Position numbers and translations under genes: made by a program. Below are positions 1 through 8,100 of a DNA stretch of 18,563 bases, piece by piece (position 1 is the first letter of the stretch; every line of letters starts with the position of its first letter). A model generated the notes under the pieces. The model was not told where the DNA came from and did no database searches. It was given only the letters and a program-made list of their open reading frames with translations. Source of the stretch: Tetmemena sp. SeJ-2015 (lineage: Eukaryota; Ciliophora; Spirotrichea; Sporadotrichida; Oxytrichidae); NCBI GenBank assembly GCA_027382625.1, contig JAJKFJ010024146.1:1-18563 (forward strand), in the 5' to 3' direction.

Positions 1-62
1 TAATATCCCTATTCGGCTGGTAGGTTTGTGTGCGTCAGATAAGTGCGTCACAGCAATATCAT

Positions 63-70
63 TGACGTCA
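63..70. promoter_or_regulatory. TGACGTCA palindrome with two GCGTCA half-site repeats nearby
   Basis: TGACGTCA at 63-70 is the perfect CRE/ATF-type palindrome. Two GCGTCA half-sites lie at 32-37 and 45-50, so three related copies fall within 40 bp in the only GC-rich patch of the left 2 kb. Whether it works as a bZIP site here is unknown; it lies at the presumed downstream side of gene A. Confidence 0.22.
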
Positions 71-309
71 CGGCCTATCTTATTTATGCCGGGGGCCCTT
101 TAATTCCCTTTAATTATTATTATTAATATGTTAAATTACGGGGGAGGGAGTTAACTAATTTTTTTATAAATTGATTGCCTATTATATTTTTCTAGTAATA
201 TAAAGCAAATTATATAAACTCTGTGTTAAGTCTGGCAGCATAGAATATGGATATGAATTTATGTAAGTTTTAATAAAAAAGGAATGGGATTCTATTTTAT
301 ATATGAATA

Positions 310-1890
310 GATACTATAATCAACACTTTTCATTTTAATATAGCCGACTAAGTAGGGGAAGTTAGTTGGATTAGGAATGCTAGATTTGTAATTCTTAAGG
401 GCCATATAAACTAAAATTCTAATAAAAATAAAAGTTTGATATTTTATAAAGTTGTTTAGATGATATCATCTGCAGTGTCTGAGTCGAAATTTGAATAAAC
501 TCGAATCTCTTTTAAGTATCCCTAAAATCTTTGGTCATCAGCAAATTCAAACTTTCTTATATCATAGCCTTTGTCCATTGCAAAGGTCATCATAGAACCA
601 CGATTTAAAGCATAAAATATAATTGAATCTCATTCTTATTTGAGAGTACTAAACATTAAAAACTAAAATTGCTAAATAGAAATTGTATTATTTTAAGATA
701 TTAAATTGGATTAAAAATAAATTAAGCATATTTTAAGCATTTACTGAACCTTTATTACTTTTTTCCTTCTTAATTTGTATTATTTTTCGATAAAGATTAA
801 CTTAATTTACTAACTGATAGATATTTTTAATAGAAACATGCAAATTCATGTCTATTATATAAGAAAAAATTAAATTGTTTAAGAATGAGATTTTCTAAAT
901 TTCTATTGATCTAATGATTTATCTATTATTTTTAGAAATCCAAGAAAAATTTAGCTCCTAATAATTTAAAAAAAAATACTTTAGTTTTCTCTTAAATTGA
1001 TTATTTATATTTGACATAGTAAAGAAAATGATTCCATTGAGAAGCATCTACTCCTGGAATAATAACAGTTTAACTTTAAGTATCTAACTATCTCACTAAA
1101 ATATAATGATCAAATAATTCTCCATTAGAGATTTCCATTTTAAAAACTAAATTCACATCCATCGGTGGGGCATAAATAATTATACTATTAAAGATTAATA
1201 TTTTTATGGATATTTAGGACTAAAATGAATATATTATTTTTATAATTTGATTTTATCTTTTTTTTACACAGAGAGATGAAATGCTTATTGTCTTTACTTG
1301 CCCTGACATGCGAGCTTCAATCCATGCCTGTGATTTAAATTTTCCGCAAAGATATGGCATTATAAGATACGATATATTTGGTTTTAATTTGATTATCAAT
1401 AAGATAAAAATAATAATTTTATTTATTAATTTGCATTCAAAATGATTTCCAGTAAGATAATATCCTGAATTATCACTCATTTTTATCCAGAGATCTATTA
1501 TCACATCCTAATATATATTTAACTTTTGATAAATAATTAAATCCTACCAGTATTAAATGATTTCGATTTATCTGAGGCCGGTTGGCGGGTAATAATAATA
1601 AACAAGAGTATATATTTGTAATATCTAGTATAGTACTATCTTTTTAAGGTAGAGGAGCATGAATCTGAGGTAGAATCATACACGAAATTCCTCTCGCATA
1701 ACACGAGAGGCATATCGTTCCATATAGAGTTAGTATTTGCTAATGCAGGAGTTCCTATTGTATTTATAGCTGAGTCTCTTAAAATAGTAGGGTTGTTCCA
1801 GTCGTACTCAAACTTCCAATAAATAATAGTAAATAAGTTAAGAGACAAGCTGGATAAGAATCATCAAAGTTCTGCCTTTAAAACAATAGC
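310..1890 (-). CDS. Gene A: LamG/ConA-like jelly-roll surface protein, split by short introns, 3' part probably outside the window
   Basis: No single long frame exists, but five minus-strand blocks read as pieces of jelly-roll (Laminin_G_3-type) domains: about 1870-1636, 1600-1254, 1180-1017, 605-456 and 396-325. In order they contain IIYWKFEYDW, an LPANRPQINRNHL/DVIIDLWIKM strand, VDASQWNHFLYY, FQGYLKEIRVYSNF and FPYLVGYIKM. The last looks like the start of a further module, so the gene should continue leftward. TAA and TAG must be read as Gln. Introns are short, for example GTAGG..ATTAG before DVIIDLW and GTCAAA..TTTAAG after FLYY. The motifs match genes B and C in the same window, so this is a paralog transcribed divergently from B. 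No signal peptide or start codon was identified, so the 5' end is approximate. Family assignment is fairly sure; the exact exon structure is not. Confidence 0.68.
456..605 (-). CDS. Gene A exon: LamG-like strand FQGYLKEIRVY
   Basis: The frame reads GSMMTFAMDKGYDIRKFEF, then FQGYLKEIRVYSNFDSDTA. FQGYLKEIRVY is the conserved LamG strand near the end of the fold and aligns residue by residue with FSGYLRNIKIF in gene B (near 2782-2814). A further block at 396-325 (NPTNFPYLVGYIKM) looks like the beginning of the next repeat. This is the clearest single homology between genes A and B. Confidence 0.7.
1017..1180 (-). CDS. Gene A exon: LamG-like strands with QWNHFLYY
   Basis: One frame reads YAPPMDVNLVFKMEISNGEL, a short acidic stretch, then TVIIPGVDASQWNHFLYY. 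The VDASQWNHF motif is the classic LamG 'W-x-H' strand, matched by QWIQVTIK in gene B and TWFHICLN in gene C. The exon appears to end at a GTCAAATATAA..TTTAAG intron near 1015. TAG and TAA inside the frame are read as Gln. Confidence 0.65.
1254..1600 (-). CDS. Gene A exons: LamG-like strand IDLWIK
   Basis: Reading leftward from 1600, LPANRPQINRNHLIL leads to a GTAGGATTTAA..ATATTAG intron of about 40 nt. After it comes DVIIDLWIKMSDNSGYYLTG, a typical LamG strand; the equivalent is SSLTFEVWFKF in gene C and STCFSLSFWTN in gene B. The frame continues through PYLCGKFKSQAWIEARMSGQ and meets a GTAAAGACAATAAG donor near 1295. The middle stretch (INKIII..) is low-complexity and could hide another splice. 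Confidence 0.6.
1636..1870 (-). CDS. Gene A exon: start of a LamG-like module
   Basis: This block has no TGA in frame apart from two codons at its extreme 5' edge. It carries IIYWKFEYDW, then ILRDSAINTIGTPAL, then MPLVLCERNFVYDS and a Cys-Ser-Ser end. The pattern (aromatic-rich strand, Asp-Ser-Ala turn, then LC and a second Cys about 13 residues later) parallels gene B (IRESI, then KLCSGD and GYC) and gene C (YYMFDDQ, IYDYYSS). The 3' splice position is not clear; the frame simply runs into AT-rich sequence after about 1636. Confidence 0.6.
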
Positions 1891-2185
1891 ATGTCATATA
1901 TTTAATTAAAAATTTATTATAAAAGTGTTTCAAAATTTAAAAAAAAAAACATTTACAATAAAGACTCTAGAATTTTAAAGAAAACTTAAAAGATTAAATC
2001 AATTTTTAACTTAATATTTTATGACTTTTTATTGTTGATGTAATTATTTTCATTTTATTTATACGAATTATTTATTTATTTGATCTAAAGAATATTACTT
2101 TTGATTTTTTTTTATAATTAAATTTTTTCTTTATTAAATAAAGAAGTTTAAAATGAATTACTATTTAAATCATATACAGTTCTTT
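1890..2185. promoter_or_regulatory. AT-rich divergent intergenic region between genes A (-) and B (+)
   Basis: This stretch of about 300 bp is very AT-rich, contains many homopolymer runs and shows no coding-quality frame. It separates the inferred 5' ends of two oppositely oriented paralogs, so promoters of both genes are expected here. No specific TATA-like or initiator element can be singled out in such AT-rich sequence. Confidence 0.35.
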
Positions 2186-5100
2186 ATGAATCCCAGAGTC
2201 TTAATTTTTAATTTATTTGAAATGAAAAATTATATTTTTAATTTAAGTACTTTCTTTATAAGAAATATTTGTGTATCTTAATTCCTTCATATAGACTGCA
2301 TTTGTTGCTTAAGGAGTCTACCAGAGAGCTAAATAGAGAGTAGAGCTAGTGAATTATAAATTTGCTCCTGCACTTTATGTTTAAGTTGTCCCAGAAAAAA
2401 CAAATGATAAAATTAAAGTATAAACTTGCTGATTCAAAATATAAGTAAGCTACACTGAGGATGTCTAAGGAACGTGCTCATCATAACTTATAGAAACGTA
2501 AATTTAAATGCTCATATTTTTATTTACAAATTATTCTTAATAAATTTAGTTCCAAACTTTATAGCCGCCTGAGGGGTAGCTCAGAGATGCATAAAATTAT
2601 ATTTATATTTTATTAAGTGTTGAAGAAATCTATTCCAAACTAGTAATATGCCTTATATCCTATTCTCATAAGGGGAACATTTGTAGAACTAGAGTCACTT
2701 GTCTCAGAGATAAATTAATTTATTTAGTTCTTAAATGTAAATATATTTTTCTATATTGGAGGAGCGACAGCGTCTGAAACTTTCAGTGGCTATTTAAGGA
2801 ACATCAAAATCTTCAATGCATTCAGATCAATTGGATAGAGCAGGTAAACTCTTCATAGTATGATGGCGCCGAAGTTTGGATTACATTATGATAATCTAGC
2901 TGCTCTCTATCCTTTTAGCGAACCTATGGGAAATCAAATCAGAGAATCAATTTTTTAATTTAATTAGCGGGACTAATACTATATTTGACCCTGATATTTA
3001 CAATATAATTTAGTATCCAGTAAGAAATACAAAACTCTGCAGCGGAGATTCAAAATATTCAAGTAAAGGCTATTGCTAGAGTAAGGTTGAATCAGTTCTA
3101 ATAGCTATATTTAGGGGAGCAAAGAGTACTTTAATTAATCGATGGTTTGGAGTTCACAGTGCCTCAATCTCTCTCTACTTGTTTCTCACTATCATTTTGG
3201 ACAAACATGCAGCTGATGGATTAATTGAGCGTGGTTGTAGAAATAATATTTTCTTTAATTTGAAAAGAGAGTGATGCTTTAGATTAACTCTTTATTTGAC
3301 TACTTATCTCTAGTAGATGTGCAAACTTATATTCAAATAGCTGGAAAAAGTAATTTTAAGACTTTGCAAACATAATTGAACAATTTTTACTTTAATAAAT
3401 CTATTAAAACTTTTATTTAGACAACACTGTGAACAACATACTAATGAATTAGTGGATTCAAGTCACCATCAAAGCTTTAATTAATTAAATTAAGAGTTTA
3501 TTATAAATTTAAGCTTGTGAATTCTTAAGTTAAAGTGAAGTTTCAATTGTTTACTTCAACACCATTAAAAATCAAATGGACCTAATCTAACTTGCAAACG
3601 CAAATTATGAGCTAAACTTTGCAGATTTTGGGAATAAATACTGTCGATTCCTTATCAAAAATGCTACAAATAATCCTCTTGAAGTTCCTACTGGATCACT
3701 TGTCTATCTCAAAGTAAAGTTAGTATGAACTTATTGCATTTTAGGAAATTCAATATTACACTACATATATTTCCGACTAGTGGATAGATTATTATGGATT
3801 ACACTCCAAGAATAGAGATCTCTAAATTTTAACATTATTAATTTAGATAAATTAAATTTACAAGTCCCTTTTGCACAAAAATCGGCTTGGATCTAGGCGT
3901 AGGGATTTTCAATCAAATTCTTTGAAAAGATAGCTGGAATAATGCATAAAGAATGCAGTTTATTAATCTACTTGTAAATGTAGAAGTGAGTTTAAATTAA
4001 TAATTGCGTTGGCTATGATGAGCCATAAACTACACATAAGCAAAACTTCTTGTAAGGATTTTTTATTTTAATTTCTTACCCAAACATACTTTCCACAAAT
4101 TATATGAAGTCATGGGCTTTAGAATTGTATTAAAATTTTCATTTATAACTATCAACTTCTTATTAAATTCTAAATAAATCCTTAAATCCTAAATTTAAAA
4201 AGTCAATTTATTATTTTGGTTGGGTATTACAAGTTGGATGAAAGCGGGGGAGACTATCTTTTTAACTCTGCCACTAATTCAAAAACTACAGATGTGATTT
4301 AGTAGTAGCTATTGTGGCAATTTATTTTAATAATAAAAAACTTAATTTATTTAAAGTGAGAATAATATCTGCTGCGAGTGGAAACAGTTTTATTTGGGCG
4401 AGTGAATATCATATTGATAGTTCTATTGTAAAATTTATCACCAGCTTTCTCTATTGCATGGACAGTAGCTTGCAGCTAGTTGATTTTTTAATTTAAAATG
4501 ATAAGCACTGTGAAAAATATGATAGCTGCTCGGACTCTTGTTATAACACCAAGGAGTGATTTAAGATAGTAAATTAAAGTATATTTTTGTTGCTTTGGTC
4601 CAACTGCATTAGAATGCGTTCCTCCTCCTACTTAAAATCCCATTTTTACTAGTTCAGAAACAATAGACTAAATTCAATTATAACCTAGAGCTGAAATATT
4701 TATACGAATATAGTTTACTATCTTTAAAAACATTATGCAATTTATCTTGATTGCTACAAGTACTGCAAGACTTGCAACCAACCTTGGTTGAACAATTGCG
4801 ACTAATGTCAAGCAACTATGTTTAGGATGGATAATGAATGCTACTAGACTTGCCCCTATGGTACCTATCCTTTTATTGATACTACTAACGATCCAAACTA
4901 ACTAAACAACTTATGTTATTAAATAAAAAAATTTATCATATTCCTAAATAATCAAGATATATATATATATAAAGATAGGATATTTGCTATTTATAAATGA
5001 TCAAAATTGTATAAAATTAAAAATGATACAAAATAAAGTTAATATATTTATGTATTTTTTATTGTTAATTATGCTATTCTTGCAAGAATATTGACTGTGT

Positions 5101-8100
5101 ATGTGATATTAACTCTCCAGAAGTTCTTATTAAATATTTGTTGTAAGTTTGCTTAGGCTGTAGGGATGACTCCGACGGTCTGTTTATTCAAAAACCTGCT
5201 TTTGATTGCGTCTAGTCCTGTGGCTAGGGAAAATTTTACGATGAAGAACTCTAAACATGCGATGCCTGCCATCCTTATTTTATTTACTGTAAGGAGTGTT
5301 GGGGCCCAGAGAGTTGTATTTTATATTTGAGCGACACGTGCTACTCTTGCAACAAAAATATCATCCAGTCTTCTGCAGTTTCATGCACCGCACCTGTTTG
5401 CGACACATCCTCTTTCTTTGATTATGGAAACTTGTTATGCTAGACCTGTGATGATAGCTGCTTAGCTTGCTCCGGATTTTCTAGCTCAAATTGCACCGGC
5501 TGCTCAAACGGTTATTAGACCTATCAATCTAAGTGCATTGAATGTGAAAACATTCCTGGCTTCAAACTCCCCTACGTGAAAGGGAAGTGCACAGAGATAT
5601 GCGGAGACTCCTTAAACTATGGAGGGACGGAGTGCGACGATGGAAATATTGTGAATGGCGATGGTTGTAGCAGCTCATGCAAAGTAGAGCAAAACTTTGC
5701 ATGCAACCTTACTGGTCCTTGCATCTATACTAAATCTCCAAAGCCTTATATCAAGCATATTACGACAGATAATCAAGTTATGATATGCTTTGACTAGAAA
5801 GTGGTAGCAGAATCTAAAACTTTATCTTACAAAGACAAAAATATAAATAAATGACTTGTCAATTTCAATCATCAAAGCTGATGGCACTGAGTCAGTATTG
5901 TCATGGACTGGCGTTATTTCTAATAACTTTAACTCAACTGGATGTCTCGTCGTGCAACTTTTATTTTTTACTCTAGCTCTATGAATCAATTAACGAGGGA
6001 GATGTAAGATAAATAGAGATAAAATATTTTTTAGTCACTTTAAGTTTACATTTTAAAGACTGGAGTCCAATTTTCATCAGCATCTTATAACTACCTGATA
6101 GCAAATGGAAACGAAGCCACCCTCTAACTCAATTAGATTGAATACTATGATCCAATTATATTAATTATATTTAAGTCCAGATTTAGAGCAGTAAGACAAT
6201 TTCAATCTTGATTAATTATTTACCTTAAAGGCTGGTGAACTCAGCCAAAGCTCAAGCTAAAGCAGGACTCTCATTTTCCTTGAGTCTTAATTTTGTGGCA
6301 TAAATGCTGATGTTAAAATATATCTTAATTTATTATGTCTGGGTCTCTAGGAGAAATGTTTGAGCTGATAAATACACTTCAAATACTTTACTATATGCCT
6401 TTGATGTCAATCGACTTCCCTCAGATCCTAAGAGATAGTCTCTCCACTTTCTCAATTTCAGAATTAGATATCCTACCCGAGGACAAACAAGACGAGTAAA
6501 CAAAGTACGTACGAAATACAATTTAAAATAAAATTAAAAATAGATTGAGCTGGATTTGATCCTAATATTTTATTAAAATGATTTTAATATGACAAAGAAT
6601 TCAGTTTAATTTTAATAAGGTTTAGTCTTTGATTAACAAGATGATAATGAATTCTTGGTTTAATGATGAACCATTCAACTAAAACTTTTACAACTTTGGA
6701 ATTAATGGAACAGTCTTCGTGATTTAATACAAACAAAAGATCGTATTATGGACAGCTGGAGTACTTGGCTTTCCAGTTTTCCATCTACTCACAAAGTACT
6801 ACAGACCAAAGAATTTGTAAGTTTAAATGAGAGAACTTAATTATTTGAAGCGTGAGAACAATAATAAAAAAGGCAGACAGCATGTACAGATATAACTTTG
6901 CAATTCAAGCTTTCATTGAGCTCTATTTGCAGATGACTATTTTAAACTTCATCAACTTTTACAATGTAAAATTTACATCTTAATAAATTCTTTAATAGTT
7001 CCAAGGAAAATCTGCTGCTCAACTAATAGGATAAATTATTTCCTATCTTTTCTTTGTAATTTCACTTATTTTTTTCATGCATATATCTAGACTTTGATTG
7101 CTCTTGGCCCAATCATTTTATGTGAAATTTTGATGAGAAACTTTGATAATATAGCCTCAAAGAAGTTTGAGCACAGATATGGCTCTTTGATTTAGAATTA
7201 GTCATTCACTCTTAACTCTACCACTAAGCAGTTCTACATCCCATTTTATTTCCTTAGGAGGTTCTTATATGCGGGTACACTAGTTGTATTATCTAAGCAT
7301 GGGGATTATTAATTGTATCTGAGCATTTTCTTTACAGCTATTCTTTTATGCTGGCTGTTCATCGTGAGGCCTTTTGAAAATTTGAGAGCTAACTTCCTAG
7401 TCATTATCAATCTGTAGATTTAATTTATTTGCTTTAATTGCCTTATTTAAATTCTAAATGAAATTACTATACTGCTGACGTTCATATTGTCTATTGTGGG
7501 AGGGACAATTTCTCTCAACCTACCATAAATTGTTAAGATTATAATCTTTAATGCTGGCTTTAATTAATCCTTTTAAACAAATCAAAGAAAATAATTTAAG
7601 GTAAAAAAAATCATTAAACTCATAGAGTAAATTTTAGTTTAAAGTATTATTATTTTAATTATCATATTTCGAACTACTTTAAACTTTTTGTACAAATATA
7701 TAACTTTTAATTGAATAAAAGATTCATCATAAATATTAAATAAATTGTTCTAACAAAAAGTCAGCCTATTCAAATATCTTTCCTTTTTCTATTCTTTGAT
7801 CATTAGCATAATAAATTAAATTATATTTAATTTCTGTTCTGACTCTTAATTAATATTTACAACCTCGAATATAGGATTAACTATTTAACTAGATGCGTTT
7901 CAAAGAAGTCTCTTAAGCTATAAAAATCTGCAAATTTCAATTTCAGGATACTTCTGAGCCTTTAATTTTGTGATTTATTTATATAATGATTTACGTTTCG
8001 AATCTTTTTAAGTTTTTTTCACTTCTTCTCTTAAAAATTAAAGTAGATTTTATCTAGCAGGTGCTCTATTTATATCCTTGAAGGTCTTCTTTAAATTTTT

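Larger units (their letters stand above)
6230..7570 (+). other. Gene B: multi-pass membrane domain
   Basis: The domain opens with NSAKAQAKAGLSFSLSLNFV and MSGSLGEMFELINTLQ, followed by NSWFNDEPFNQNFYNFG. Hydrophobic segments follow: IVLWTAGVLGFPVFHLLTKY, ISYLFF joined to TLIALGPIILCEI, FYIPFYFLRRFLYAGTLVVL, LYLSIFFTAILLCWLFIVRP and ILNEITILLTFILSIVGG. The basic-rich loop KKFEHRYGSL lies between the second and third. This layout recurs at the C-terminus of ciliate LamG/Cys-rich membrane proteins. Introns 6509-6543, 6604-6625, 6817-6850, 6966-6998 and 7056-7090 all have GT..AG ends and restore frame exactly. Confidence 0.82.

Noticed and set aside
4955..4975. Short (AT)n microsatellite as a possible functional repeat
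   Set aside because: Only a few units, in very AT-rich probable intronic or linker sequence; expected by chance.
5801..5860. TGA at 5851-5853 as a programmed frameshift or premature stop
   Set aside because: A 31-nt GT..AG intron (5804-5834) restores the frame fully, so no recoding is needed.
6333..6521. Minus-strand open frame of 62 codons
   Set aside because: It is antisense to the conserved membrane-domain exon of gene B (GSLGEMFELINTLQ).
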